Shown: positions 52,125-61,732, counted from the stretch's first letter. The stretch: DNA of 64,000 nucleotides from Ruminococcaceae bacterium UBA7212 (GCA_002490525.1 DKUE01000035.1:1-64000); one strand, 5' to 3'. Numbers and translations: made by a program. Notes: generated from the letters alone by a model not told the origin.

Positions 52125-52793
52125 TCAGCAAAATTGCTCGCCGTTTTCCAAAAGAATTTTGGTTTTGAGGATTTCGGTGTTTTCGATTTCCGACGGAAAA
52201 CCGTTTGTCAGTGCCGATAAAAGGAGTGTCGGATTGATATTGTTTTGGTCGCCTGCCGTAAGGGAAACATGCAACAGTACATATGTATCCTGTACCGTAA
52301 TCTTAAAGCTAAGTACATTCGGCTTAATGTCGATTTCTTTTTCTATCTTTTTTCTGCCTTGCTTGGCTTTTTTTAACACTGTGATTTGCGGCGCGGCAAA
52401 GCCCGATTTTATACAGTCACAAAGCGCATCGGGTGAATCCGAAAACAGCTTGATTTCATATTCCGCCACAGCGATTTCCGACGGCTTGTGGACAGGCTTC
52501 TGCACGCTTACCACTGTAATATCCTGCGGAAGCGCCGCATTCATACGGGTTTGAAGCTCTTTAAAGGTCATCTCGCCGACCAGACGCACATCAACCACCT
52601 CGCAAAGGCTTTCCTGACCTAAAGAGAGCGGACGCGCAAAGGTCATAAACAAATGCGGATTAAACCCTTCGGTAAACCACAGCGGAATCTGTGCGCGCTT
52701 GAACGCACGGCTCATACAGCGCATCAAATCCAGATGCGAAATGTATTTTGCCATCCCTGTTTTCGTGAAAAAAATACGAATGTCATTTTGCAT
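52125..52793 (-). CDS. DUF2344 / radical SAM-linked protein
   Basis: A 222-residue protein that matches the DUF2344 (radical SAM-associated) family: FTKTGMAKYISHLDLMRCMS near the start, QIPLWFTEGFNPHLFMTFAR and LPQDITVVSVQ. It is usually fused to, or follows, the B12-binding radical SAM protein, as here with an 11-base overlap. The reaction is unknown; the pair lies near ribosome or RNase E/G genes in many clostridia, suggesting an RNA or ribosomal modification (inference). Confidence 0.9.
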   Translation of the reverse strand: MQNDIRIFFTKTGMAKYISHLDLMRCMSRAFKRAQIPLWFTEGFNPHLFMTFARPLSLGQESLCEVVDVRLVGEMTFKELQTRMNAALPQDITVVSVQKPVHKPSEIAVAEYEIKLFSDSPDALCDCIKSGFAAPQITVLKKAKQGRKKIEKEIDIKPNVLSFKITVQDTYVLLHVSLTAGDQNNINPTLLLSALTNGFPSEIENTEILKTKILLENGEQFC

Positions 52794-54624
52794 CGCAGTG
52801 CCCTCCGTTTAATTTTGCCGCACCGCAGGCGGCACATTTCTGACGGCAGTGCGGCGTGGTAACGCTTTCGTGCGCCTTTTTGTTTTCTTCTTCCAAAAAC
52901 GCCTTGCGAATCCCGTAATCCAGATGGTCCCACGGTAGAATTTCCGAAAAATCGCGGCGGCGGTTGCTGTAAAACGCAGGGTCAATGCCATTTTCTTCGA
53001 AGGCTTCCATCCATTTGTCAAAAAGGAAATATTCATCCCAACCATCAAATTTACAGCCTTTACGCCATGCAGATTCAATCACATTGCAAAGCTTTCGGTC
53101 ACCACGTGCAAACACACCCTCCAAAAAGCTGGTACGCGACTGGTGCCAGCTTACCTGAATTTTATGGGTGTGCACATTTTCAATCAAGTGCTTTTGCTTT
53201 TCGACGAGCTGTTCCATGGTGTCCTGCGGCTCCCACTGGAAAGGTGTAAAGGGCTTCGGCACAAAGGACGCTACGCTGATGCTCACCGTGACACCTTTTC
53301 CTTTCGGTTTGTCGGGATTTTTATAAAATTCATTGACCACCTTTTGTGCCAGCTCTGCAATGCCTGCAATATCCTCTAAGGTTTCGGTCGGCAGTCCCAT
53401 CATAAAATACAGCTTAACAGAAGTCCATCCGCCGCGGAATGCCTGCGCAGAGGTTTTCAAGACCTCTTCTTCCGTCACATTTTTATTGATTGCATCACGA
53501 AGTCTTTGTGTACCCGCCTCGGGGGCGAAAGTCAGCCCGCTTTTGCGAACCTTTTTCAGCTCCTCCATCAATTCCTCAGAGAAATTGTCTACGCGCAAGG
53601 ACGGCAGTGCCACATTGATTTTTTCCGGCAGTGCCCACTGAAACATTTTCGGGATTAGCGATTCAATCCCCGTATAATCGCTTGTGCTCAAAGAACAAAG
53701 CGACACCTCATCGTATCCCGTAGAATCGCACAGACACTTTGCCTGGCGATTGACGGTATCGCTGGACTTCTCGCGAATCGGTCGGTAAATAAAGCCCGCC
53801 TGACAAAAACGGCAGCCGCGAATACAGCCGCGGAACACCTCCGCAACGGCGCGGTCATGTACAATATCGATAAACGGCACAACAAATTTTTCGGGGTAAT
53901 ACACGGAATCCAAATCGGAGATAATCCGTTTTTTAACGGTGGCAGGTGCAGTTTCTTTGGGTGTAACCGCTTCGATTGTGCCGTCCGCATGATAGGACAC
54001 ATCATAAAACGCAGGCACATACACACCTTCAATTTTCGCCGCTTCGCGCAGGAAGCTAAGCTTGTCCGACCCCTTTTCCTTATGTGCAATCAGCAAATCA
54101 ATCAGTTCGTTGGTCACCTCTTCCCCCTCTCCGGGCAGGAAGATGTCAAAAAAGTCCGCCATCGGCTCGGGGTTGCACGCGCACGGACCGCCGCCGACTA
54201 CAATCGGCGTTAAATCGGTTCTGTCCGCGCTTCGAATCGGCACGCCGCCGAGGTCGAGCATATTGAGCACATTGGAATAACTCAATTCGTATTGCAGTGT
54301 AAAGCCAATCATATCAAATTCCGAAAGCGCGTCGCCGCTCTCGAGCGCATACAGCGGCATACGGTTTTCGCGAAGGAGCGCTTCCATATCCTCCCACGGG
54401 GCGAATGCGCGCTCACACCATGCGTCCGCGCGTTCGTTCACGAGGCTGTAGAGAATTTTCATACCGAGATGCGACATCCCGATTTCGTAGCTGTCTGGGA
54501 AACAAAACGCATAGCGCAGTTTTACCTCCGCTTTGTTTTTCACAACGCTGTTTAATTCCCCGCCCGTATACCGTGCGGGCTTTTGCACCTTGGCGAGCAG
54601 TTTTTCCTGTGCACGACTTAACAT
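52783..54624 (-). CDS. B12-binding-like radical SAM protein (TIGR03960 type)
   Basis: A 613-residue radical SAM enzyme. The N-terminal region (about 20-200) resembles a B12-binding domain with a FPDSYEIGMSHLGMKI motif; the radical SAM core has CIRGCRFC with iron-sulfur ligands Cys267, Cys271 and Cys274, then LSTSDYTG and ISVASFVPKPFTPFQW. C-terminal CRQKCAACGAAKLNGGHC carries a cysteine cluster. ATG 54624 follows AGAGGT; the longer frame has no ribosome site. It lies between a site-2 protease and DUF2344 gene. Confidence 0.9.
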   Translation of the reverse strand: MLSRAQEKLLAKVQKPARYTGGELNSVVKNKAEVKLRYAFCFPDSYEIGMSHLGMKILYSLVNERADAWCERAFAPWEDMEALLRENRMPLYALESGDALSEFDMIGFTLQYELSYSNVLNMLDLGGVPIRSADRTDLTPIVVGGGPCACNPEPMADFFDIFLPGEGEEVTNELIDLLIAHKEKGSDKLSFLREAAKIEGVYVPAFYDVSYHADGTIEAVTPKETAPATVKKRIISDLDSVYYPEKFVVPFIDIVHDRAVAEVFRGCIRGCRFCQAGFIYRPIREKSSDTVNRQAKCLCDSTGYDEVSLCSLSTSDYTGIESLIPKMFQWALPEKINVALPSLRVDNFSEELMEELKKVRKSGLTFAPEAGTQRLRDAINKNVTEEEVLKTSAQAFRGGWTSVKLYFMMGLPTETLEDIAGIAELAQKVVNEFYKNPDKPKGKGVTVSISVASFVPKPFTPFQWEPQDTMEQLVEKQKHLIENVHTHKIQVSWHQSRTSFLEGVFARGDRKLCNVIESAWRKGCKFDGWDEYFLFDKWMEAFEENGIDPAFYSNRRRDFSEILPWDHLDYGIRKAFLEEENKKAHESVTTPHCRQKCAACGAAKLNGGHCDAK

Positions 54625-54744
54625 AAAATACCTCTTTTTGACAGTCTTTGTAGCTGTATATATCATACACGAAAAACGAAAATTTTGCAAATACGGATAC
54701 AGAAGCATGTGCCTTGCAAAATCTACACCAATCCGCATCGAGCT

Positions 54745-54835
54745 GCAAATCTGTCATTCTGCGCTGCAGGCGAAGGATCTCACATGGCACAAAGCGAATT
54801 TGTTCTGATCGAGATTCTTCGCCTGACGGCACAGA
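54745..54835. repeat. Two dispersed repeat copies between genes
   Basis: TGTCATTCTGCGCTGCAGGC with GAAGGATCTC, and GAGATTCTTCGCCTGACGGC, related to the repeat at 14904-14932 in opposite orientations. Confidence 0.5.
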
Positions 54836-54846
54836 CCGAAAGCATT

Positions 54847-55455
54847 CTAGGTCCCGCATTTTTGAAACAATGTGAAAATGAGATATATACTCAGCAAAAG
54901 CAGTGTGAAATTTTGCTTGCTCGAAAATAAAATGAGGAAGCCAAAACACATCACAACGGAAATGTAAACCAAAGAAACAACTTTCTGTATTGTTAAAATT
55001 CGATTTTCATTTTGTAAGTGCGACTGTAAAAAAGCCTCGAGTGCCCTGCCGCCGTCGAGAGAAAACACAGGCATGGCATTGAATGTGAAAATATACAGAT
55101 TTACAATCCCGCACTGTAAAAAAAAGATACTGTTTTTGACGCAGTACATTCCCAAAAACAGCAAACAGAAAAACAGATTGACCGCCGGTCCTGCAAGCGC
55201 GGTACAAATTTCCTGCCGATAGGACAGGTGCAAATCCGCCGCACGAACAATCGTCATCCCAAACAGCCCGAAGCGGATTGCATGCGGGCGCACCCCGAAC
55301 AGGCAGTCCGACAGCAAATGTCCGCATTCGTGTAAAAGCGAAAACAGCACGGTCAGTTGTATTACCGTATTGTCACTGCATGTCAGCAAAAAGCAAACGA
55401 CAAATGCAAACCAAAAGCCGAATTCAATCCGTGTACCTTTAATCGCAAAGCGCAT
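54847..55455 (-). CDS. Site-2 protease (M50), SpoIVFB-like
   Basis: An intramembrane metalloprotease of about 202 residues. Zinc ligands appear in the HEXXH motif HECGH (residues 42-46) and Asp134 in SLDGGRAL, with about six membrane helices. SpoIVFB cuts pro-sigma-K during sporulation and is held by SpoIVFA; the LytM-domain gene just upstream on the same strand is the likely SpoIVFA counterpart. ATG 55455 is used; an ATG nine codons earlier overlaps the neighbour more. Whether the host sporulates is not shown by the window. Confidence 0.85.
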   Translation of the reverse strand: MRFAIKGTRIEFGFWFAFVVCFLLTCSDNTVIQLTVLFSLLHECGHLLSDCLFGVRPHAIRFGLFGMTIVRAADLHLSYRQEICTALAGPAVNLFFCLLFLGMYCVKNSIFFLQCGIVNLYIFTFNAMPVFSLDGGRALEAFLQSHLQNENRILTIQKVVSLVYISVVMCFGFLILFSSKQNFTLLLLSIYLIFTLFQKCGT

Positions 55456-56308
55456 ATAATCCCAACAGCCAAGCAGGGTCATACCGCAGGCCGTTCAGCA
55501 AGACCTCCAAATGCAAATGCGGACCTGTTGCCTGCCCCGTTGCACCGACCTCGGCGATTTTTTCGCCGCCGTTGATTTTTGTGCCGGTTTCCACCAAAAT
55601 TGCACTGCAATGACAGTAAATGGTCTGCAGACCGTTATTGTGTGTCAAAATTAAGTATTTGCCGCGTCCGTCCGACTCCGACACGGTTTCGACCTCGCCC
55701 GAAAATGCGGCATAAATCGGCGTACCCTCGGGTGCCGCCATATCCAGCCCCGAATGAAATCCGTATGCATTTGTTACGGGATTCACACGGTAACCGTATT
55801 TTGAGGTAATGCGTGTGTACGAGACCGGTTGGTGAAAGGTGCCTGTAACCGTCAGCGGTGCAAAAGAGGCTTTGTCGGTCGAGGGCAGTAAATCCTCGCC
55901 GCCCGCGCCAAAATTCGAAGTATCAGATACCGACTGCACCGACTCGGACGGCGGTTCTGCGGTTTCGGGCATTTGCGTCTGTCCATTTTGCGGTTTAAAT
56001 ACGAATGCGGTCACACGGCGGAGGGTTTCACGCAGTTCGCCCTGCTCCATATCCCGCGAAAACAGCGTTTCATAAGATGTGCGCAGTGTCAAAAAATGTT
56101 CCGAGCCCGATTTATAAAGTCCGAATACCGTAAGCACAACCAATACGCATACGATTGCCTGTATCGCTGTCACGCGGACAAGAAAATCCCCCTTGCGCGG
56201 CTGTTCCGCCTCTTCGGAAAAGGCATACCCGCGCCGAACCGCACGCGGCGTGTACTGTCTTTCTTCTCTTTCTAAGGGATTGTTTTCCGTTGACTGCATC
56301 TTTCTCAC
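55439..56308 (-). CDS. LytM (M23)-domain membrane protein, SpoIVFA-like
   Basis: A 289-residue protein with one membrane helix (about 43-65), a low-complexity linker (about 105-150) and a C-terminal M23 domain with all zinc-type residues: His185 and Asp189 in HSGLD, and HLH at 264-266. Because the ligands are intact it may be an active endopeptidase, unlike SpoIVFA proper. It overlaps the M50 gene by 17 bases. The start is GTG 56308 or ATG 56299; AAAGGAAA is close to the first. Operon with the site-2 protease and the radical SAM genes. Confidence 0.85.
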   Translation of the reverse strand: MRKMQSTENNPLEREERQYTPRAVRRGYAFSEEAEQPRKGDFLVRVTAIQAIVCVLVVLTVFGLYKSGSEHFLTLRTSYETLFSRDMEQGELRETLRRVTAFVFKPQNGQTQMPETAEPPSESVQSVSDTSNFGAGGEDLLPSTDKASFAPLTVTGTFHQPVSYTRITSKYGYRVNPVTNAYGFHSGLDMAAPEGTPIYAAFSGEVETVSESDGRGKYLILTHNNGLQTIYCHCSAILVETGTKINGGEKIAEVGATGQATGPHLHLEVLLNGLRYDPAWLLGLYALCD

Positions 56309-56484
56309 CGTTTCCTTTATCTGCTTTTCTGAATCATCCGATATAAAACTATATGCGGTGCATACACGTCGTTTTCCCCCTTTTCAATATATTTTTTTAA
56401 TCGCCCCAAATATGGGCTTGTCCGTGCCGAGGTGCATCCTTTCTATGGCAACTGCAATATTTTTTTAGAATTGCAAAAAAATCC

Positions 56485-56513
56485 TTGACAAATCAAAAAG
56501 AATATAGTATCAT
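56485..56513 (+). promoter_or_regulatory. Promoter of the initiator tRNA
   Basis: TTGACA (56485-56490) and TATCAT (56508-56513) with a 17-base spacer; the tRNA begins 33 bases later. Confidence 0.8.
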
Positions 56514-56545
56514 ATCTAGGCACTCAAAAGAGCGCACACTTATAT

Positions 56546-56622
<77 letters not shown>

Positions 56623-56626
56623 ATTA

Positions 56627-56661
56627 AAAGCCTTGAAACAGCGTCGTTTCAAGGCTTTTTC
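56627..56661 (+). terminator. Terminator of the initiator tRNA
   Basis: AAAAGCCTTGAAAC pairs with GTTTCAAGGCTTTT around AGCGTC, followed by T. Confidence 0.9.
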
Positions 56662-57037
56662 ATATCTTCGCATCACATAATTTGATTCCGATTTACGCCG
56701 TTTCGCTCTTAGATGGACGGTGCATTTTTATTGCATTCCGTATACAACTGCGTTTCCGGTGTCGGCAATTACCGACACCTCTGTTTGCGTCACACTTCAC
56801 ATGGGGTGTGTAAAAATTACAAAACGGTATGCAACGCAGTGCGTATTCCCGTCGCACCACACATACGCACTTGCAAATTCACATGAAAGCTGTTATTTTT
56901 TATACAGCTGAATTTTTCCGAAATTCGGGGAACCAAAAATTTTAAGCACTGCAGAAAACGCCGCCTGCCTGCGCGTCTCCGGCACAGTGCAAAGTCGGTA
57001 TAATATATATATCTGTACAAACATAACGGAGCGTTTT
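56662..57037. other. Gene-free stretch with hairpins
   Basis: No gene supported. An 8-bp perfect hairpin GGTGTCGG-CAATTA-CCGACACC is at 56758-56779, and CACAC/GTGTG at about 56791-56810. TATAAT near 56998 may be the -10 of the FliB-like gene. Confidence 0.45.
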
Positions 57038-57985
57038 ATGAAGTATATTGCACCAAGTTTTTATAAAGATTTTCACTGCATTGCAGACCGTTGTCAGCAC
57101 ACCTGCTGTGCAGGCTGGGAAATTGATATTGATTCGGAAACACTTGCTGTATATCAAGACGTTACAGGCGCTTTCGGCAAGCGGCTTTCCGATGCCGTTG
57201 CTGTTTCCAAAGACAGTGCTTTCTTTCGCTTAGATGCACAGGAAAGATGCCCGTTTTTAAATCAAAACAAGCTGTGTGATATTATTTTGACACTTGGCGA
57301 AAGCGCACTTTGTCAAATTTGCCGAGACCACCCGCGGTTCCGTAATTTTTTCTCCGACCGTATAGAAATCGGACTCGGGCTGTGCTGTGAAGCCGTAGGC
57401 GCTTTACTGCTGAAGCAAACCGAAAAGCTTCGGTTTATACAAGTAAACGATACAAAAGGTGAACCGAACACCGAACCGGCGGAAGAAGAACGTGACTTCT
57501 TCACGTTCCGTGACAAACTGTTTCGTATTTTGCAAAACCGCCAACTGTCAATTGAAGAAAGAATAAAAACAGTACCCTTTTTCTGCGGTACGGCACTGCC
57601 TGACAAAACGCCTGCACAGTGGGCGGAAATTTTTCTGCGGCTTGAGCGGTTGGACGATACTTGGACACAAACCTTATGCGCTTTGCAAAATGCACCGCAG
57701 GAAATCACTGCTATCCATCTGCCTGCCAAAACAGACGTACTGTTTGAACAGCTTGCGGTGTATTTTGTATACCGTCACTTAGCAGGTGCTTTGGAAGACG
57801 GTCAGCTTTCCGCGCGCGTCGCGTTTTCGGTACGCAGTGTGCAAATAATTCGGCTTCTCTGCAAACTGTATTTTTCTGAACACGGTGATTTGCCGATTAC
57901 AGCAGTTGCAGAATTTGCAAGACTGTATTCTTCGGAAATTGAGTATTCACAGGAAAACATGGATGCTTTACTCGATTTGCCGTAA
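57038..57985 (+). CDS. FliB-like flagellin lysine-N-methylase family protein
   Basis: A 315-residue protein with the FliB-type N-terminus MKYIAPSFYKDFHCIADRCQ and the cysteine cluster Cys14, Cys19, Cys23 and Cys24 (HTCCAGWEIDID), plus CPFLNQNKLCDII, ALCQICRDHPRF and LGLCCEAVG. FliB methylates lysines on flagellin in Salmonella and relatives; the cysteines probably bind an iron-sulfur cluster. No flagellar genes are in the window, so the acceptor is uncertain, and many Firmicute members occur without flagella. ACGGAG precedes the ATG. Terminator follows. Confidence 0.82.
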   Translation: MKYIAPSFYKDFHCIADRCQHTCCAGWEIDIDSETLAVYQDVTGAFGKRLSDAVAVSKDSAFFRLDAQERCPFLNQNKLCDIILTLGESALCQICRDHPRFRNFFSDRIEIGLGLCCEAVGALLLKQTEKLRFIQVNDTKGEPNTEPAEEERDFFTFRDKLFRILQNRQLSIEERIKTVPFFCGTALPDKTPAQWAEIFLRLERLDDTWTQTLCALQNAPQEITAIHLPAKTDVLFEQLAVYFVYRHLAGALEDGQLSARVAFSVRSVQIIRLLCKLYFSEHGDLPITAVAEFARLYSSEIEYSQENMDALLDLP

Positions 57986-58058
57986 GCTGTTCCTTCGGCG
58001 CCTTTCGGATTATCGTCCTTACCGCACACCGAAAACCGTACAGGCGCACGGATACAAA

Positions 58059-58099
58059 AACCGTGAAATGCTTAAATACGGCATTTCACGGTTGCTTTT
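58059..58099 (+). terminator. Terminator of the FliB-like gene
   Basis: AACCGTGAAATGC pairs perfectly with GCATTTCACGGTT (13 bp) around a nine-base loop, followed by GCTTTTTG. Confidence 0.85.
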
Positions 58100-58146
58100 T
58101 GTTCATTCCTAAACCAATGCGCCGAAATCTTGTCCTTACGGTAGAT

Positions 58147-58764
58147 TTATATGATTTTATCCCATTCTATTTTGCGGCCTTTAAAATAGTATTCCCTGTC
58201 TTTTTCACTGATTTCGCGAAGCACCCTGCAGGGATTGCCTACGGCAACTACATTGGCAGGAATATCCTTCGTTACGATACTGCCTGCGCCGATAACCGTA
58301 TTGTCCCCTATGGTAATCCCCGGAACTATTACCGCGCCTGCGCCTATCCAGCAGTTTTTGCCGATGTGCACGGGCATATTGTATTGATACGCCTGTTCCC
58401 GAATTTCGGGCAGAATCGGATGCCCTGCCGTTGCTACGGTCACGTTCGGTCCGAACATCGTATTGTCCCCCACATAAATGTGTGTATCATCGACCAAGGT
58501 TAAATGGAAATTCGCATACACGCGGTTACCGAAATGCACGTGCTTGCCGCCCCAATTCGCATAAAACGGTGGCTCGATATAACAGTCCTCACCGATTTCC
58601 GCAAACATTTCTTTAAGCATATCCGTGCGCAGCTGCAATTGGGTCGGTCGGGTAGCGTTAAAATCATACAGACGGTCCAGGCATTTCAGCTGTTCTTCCA
58701 TAATATCATCGCCATCGGGTAAATACAATTCCCCTGTGTGCATTCGCGCTTTCATATCATACAT
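58147..58764 (-). CDS. Maltose/galactoside O-acetyltransferase family (left-handed beta-helix)
   Basis: A 205-residue hexapeptide-repeat acetyltransferase. The N-terminal maltose acetyltransferase segment (KARMHTGELYLPDGDDI) is followed by hexapeptide coils such as HIYVGDNTMFGPNVTVATAG and VHIGKNCWIGAGAVIVPGI, with the catalytic histidine in TAGHP. It forms a trimer that acetylates the 6-hydroxyl of a sugar with acetyl-CoA. AAAGGAGA precedes the ATG. It is divergent from the LicD cassette, and may act on a surface sugar, though intracellular detoxification is the textbook role. Confidence 0.92.
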   Translation of the reverse strand: MYDMKARMHTGELYLPDGDDIMEEQLKCLDRLYDFNATRPTQLQLRTDMLKEMFAEIGEDCYIEPPFYANWGGKHVHFGNRVYANFHLTLVDDTHIYVGDNTMFGPNVTVATAGHPILPEIREQAYQYNMPVHIGKNCWIGAGAVIVPGITIGDNTVIGAGSIVTKDIPANVVAVGNPCRVLREISEKDREYYFKGRKIEWDKII

Positions 58765-58889
58765 GCGGATTCTCCTTTATAAGATATTTGACACTTCATT
58801 TTTCAAGCATTGCATATGATGATTCAGTATAACATATCCCTCTGTGGAAAGCAAACGGAGATCCGATTTGTGCAAAATGAATATAATCG

Positions 58890-58918
58890 TTGCTTATCGA
58901 CAAATTATATGTTACTAT
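58890..58918 (+). promoter_or_regulatory. Promoter of the LicD cassette
   Basis: TTGCTT (58890-58895) and TACTAT (58913-58918) with a 17-base spacer, 25 bases before the ribosome site. Confidence 0.5.
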
Positions 58919-58950
58919 ATACAATATATTATAAGAAGGGCTGGGGTCTT

Positions 58951-60765
58951 ATGCAAGCGATTATTCTGGCAGCCGGTATGGGGAAACGGTTAAAGGATTT
59001 AACCAGTAACGCAACAAAGTGCATGGTCGAGGTCAACGGCGTTACCATGATTGAAAGAATGCTTTCACAGCTTGACGCACTGCATCTCAATAAAATTGTC
59101 ATGGTTGTCGGCTATGAAAGCCAAAAACTGACAGAATATGTACAGTCACTGCCTGTAAAAACCAAGATTGAATTTGTAGACAACGATATATATTATAAAA
59201 CAAATAATATCTACTCACTGTATCTCGCGCGTGACTATCTGACGCAGGACGATACACTGCTTTTGGAGTCCGACCTGATTTTTGAGGATGCCGTGCTGCG
59301 GCGCCTGTTGGACAATCCCTACCCCAGTCTCGCGCTCGTTGCAAAATTTGAAAGCTGGATGGACGGTACGGTTGTCGTATTGGACGAGGAAGATAACATT
59401 AAAAACTTCCTCGGCAAAAAAGATTTTGTCTTTGAAGATATTGCCGGGTATTATAAAACCGTCAATATTTATAAATTCAGCAAGTCATTTTCACAGAGCC
59501 ACTATGTGCCGTTTTTAGAGGCATACAGTAAGGCACTCGGCAACAATGAATATTATGAACAGGTGTTAAAGGTCATTACCCTGTTAGACAAGCCTGAAAT
59601 TAAGGCGGAGCGCTTGAACGGCGAGCTGTGGTATGAAATCGATGACGTGCAGGACTTAAACATCGCCGAATCCATTTTTACAAACGCTAAAGACAAACTG
59701 CAAAAATTCAACAGACGCTTCGGCGGCTACTGGCGTTATCCGCATATGATGGATTTTTGCTATTTGGTCAATCCGTTTTATCCAAACCGCAAGTTACTGG
59801 ATGAAATCAAGGCGAATTTCGAGCGCTTAATTTGCGATTACCCTTCGGGGCAGGATATTAACGCATTGCTTGCGGCAAAATATTTCGGACTGCACAAGGA
59901 AGAAATCTGCGTCGGCAACGGTGCGGCAGAGCTGATTAAATCTTTAATGGAATCCACAGACGGCAAGGTCGGCATGATTTACCCATCTTTTGAAGAATAC
60001 CCGCACCGCAAGGCAGAAACCGACATTGTGCCTTTCTATGCCTCAGGCAGTGATTATCAGTATACCGCTGACGAGCTTATGGCATATTTCGGAGAAAAAG
60101 AAATTGCGGCGCTCGTGCTTATCAATCCCGATAATCCATCGGGCAACTACATTGAAAAAGCAGACGTTCTGCGCATGGCGGACTGGGCAAAGAAAAAAGA
60201 GCTTTTATTCGTTGTTGATGAATCTTTTGTCGATTTTGCAAAAACCGAAGATTCCCCCACACTGCTGAATCGTGAGATTTTAGCCGCTTACCCGAACTTA
60301 GCAGTTGTCAAGAGTATTTCCAAATCCTTCGGCGTACCCGGGCTTCGTTTGGGTGTGCTTGCAAGCGGCGACACCGAACGCATTGCCGCCATGAAAAAAG
60401 ATGTTGCCATTTGGAACATCAACTCTTTTGCGGAGTTCTATCTGCAAATTTTTGAAAAATACAAATCGAACTATGAAGATGCGTTAAAACGATTTAAAGC
60501 CGTGCGGGACGAATACGTAACTGCATTGCAGAGCGTTCCGCATCTGCGTGTCATCCCTTCGCAGGCAAACTATATTATGTGCGAACTGACGGGCGGTGTT
60601 TCCAGCACGGCGCTTGCCGAAACACTCTTGGACAAGCATAATATTCTGATTAAAGATTTGTCCCCCAAAAAAGGCTTTGACGGCAAATCCTACGTGCGTT
60701 TAGCGGTAAAAACACCGCAGGAAAATGAATTGTTGGTTGAAGCCCTGCATACCATTTTGAAATAA
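58951..60765 (+). CDS. Bifunctional nucleotidylyltransferase / PLP aminotransferase-fold fusion
   Basis: A 604-residue fusion. Residues 1-245 are a LicC-like NTP-transferase: LAAGMGKRLKDLTSNATKC (7-25) as the phosphate-binding loop and LLESDLIFED with the metal Asp. Residues about 255-604 are a class I PLP fold close to CobD/HisC: VGNGAAELIKSL, INPDNPSGNY, VDESFVDF and the PLP lysine Lys458 in KSISKSFGVPG. CobD decarboxylates phosphothreonine and some relatives phosphoserine, so the fusion may make an amino-alcohol phosphate and activate it with CTP. An aminophosphonate route is the alternative. AAGGGCTGGGG precedes ATG 58951. Confidence 0.88.
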   Translation: MQAIILAAGMGKRLKDLTSNATKCMVEVNGVTMIERMLSQLDALHLNKIVMVVGYESQKLTEYVQSLPVKTKIEFVDNDIYYKTNNIYSLYLARDYLTQDDTLLLESDLIFEDAVLRRLLDNPYPSLALVAKFESWMDGTVVVLDEEDNIKNFLGKKDFVFEDIAGYYKTVNIYKFSKSFSQSHYVPFLEAYSKALGNNEYYEQVLKVITLLDKPEIKAERLNGELWYEIDDVQDLNIAESIFTNAKDKLQKFNRRFGGYWRYPHMMDFCYLVNPFYPNRKLLDEIKANFERLICDYPSGQDINALLAAKYFGLHKEEICVGNGAAELIKSLMESTDGKVGMIYPSFEEYPHRKAETDIVPFYASGSDYQYTADELMAYFGEKEIAALVLINPDNPSGNYIEKADVLRMADWAKKKELLFVVDESFVDFAKTEDSPTLLNREILAAYPNLAVVKSISKSFGVPGLRLGVLASGDTERIAAMKKDVAIWNINSFAEFYLQIFEKYKSNYEDALKRFKAVRDEYVTALQSVPHLRVIPSQANYIMCELTGGVSSTALAETLLDKHNILIKDLSPKKGFDGKSYVRLAVKTPQENELLVEALHTILK

Positions 60766-60775
60766 CGGAGTTTTT

Positions 60776-61711
60776 ATGAAGGTTATTGATTTTGAACAAA
60801 TCCGCGCGCTCAACATTTCCCCGGCTCAATACTTCGCTTGGGTCAGTGAAATGATTCAAAAAAAGGATGAAGCCATTCTGCCCGCAAAGCTCAGTTTAAA
60901 GCCTGCGGATGGCGTGTTTTACAATATTATGCCTTCTCTTTTGCCAAAAGAGAAGTTTGCAGGTGTCAAGGTCGTAACAAGATACCCCGAACGGCACCCT
61001 GCCTTGGACAGTGAAATTCTTTTGTACGACATGCACAGCGGGTTGCCCTGCGCACTGCTGGATGGTACCTATATTACCGCCGTGCGCACAGGCGCAGTTG
61101 CCGCACATTCCGTAAAGTTGCTTGCAAATCCTGATTTTCAAACGGTGGGCTTTATCGGGCTCGGTAACACTGCGCGCGCCGCAATGGAAATGCTTTTGAT
61201 GCTGTACCCGAACAAAGCACTGACCGTAAAGCTGTTAAAATATAAAAACCAGCACGAGTTGTTCGCCGCCCGATTCCCTTCGGAGCAAATCCGATATATC
61301 TATTGCGATACACCGCAGGCGGTCATTGAAAACAGCGATGTCGTTCTTTCCGCCGTAACGGTTTTTGAAGAGGACATTTGTGACCCGTCATATTTCAAAT
61401 CGGGATGTCTGGTCGTACCGATTCACACACGCGGATTTACCAACTGCGACTTGGTTTTCGATAAGGTATACGCCGATGATACAGCGCATGTGCGCGGGTT
61501 TAAAAACTTCGGAAAATTCCGGTTTTTCGCCGAGGTCGCCGATGTTGTCAACGGAAAGGCACCCGGCAGAGAAAATGAAGCGGAGCGTATTCTCGCTTAT
61601 AACATCGGGCTGTCCATTCATGACATTTATTTGGCGAAAAAGATTTATACGGTAATTGACGCAGACGGCGACATTGATTTAAAGGCGCCGAAAGAAAAAT
61701 TTTGGTATTAA
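60776..61711 (+). CDS. Ornithine cyclodeaminase / mu-crystallin family protein
   Basis: A 311-residue NAD(P)-binding protein of the ornithine cyclodeaminase family. It has GVKVVTRYPERHPALDSEIL (about 63-82), GTYITAVRTGAVAAHSVKLL and the Rossmann loop TVGFIGLGNTARAA (about 123-136). Family members deaminate ornithine, reduce imines or make 2,3-diaminopropionate. Ten bases separate it from the fusion gene, so it is part of the same pathway; it may supply or modify the amino acid used by the PLP domain. ACGGAG precedes the ATG. Confidence 0.88.
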   Translation: MKVIDFEQIRALNISPAQYFAWVSEMIQKKDEAILPAKLSLKPADGVFYNIMPSLLPKEKFAGVKVVTRYPERHPALDSEILLYDMHSGLPCALLDGTYITAVRTGAVAAHSVKLLANPDFQTVGFIGLGNTARAAMEMLLMLYPNKALTVKLLKYKNQHELFAARFPSEQIRYIYCDTPQAVIENSDVVLSAVTVFEEDICDPSYFKSGCLVVPIHTRGFTNCDLVFDKVYADDTAHVRGFKNFGKFRFFAEVADVVNGKAPGRENEAERILAYNIGLSIHDIYLAKKIYTVIDADGDIDLKAPKEKFWY

Positions 61712-61732
61712 AGAAAAGCCGAGGGACAGAAA

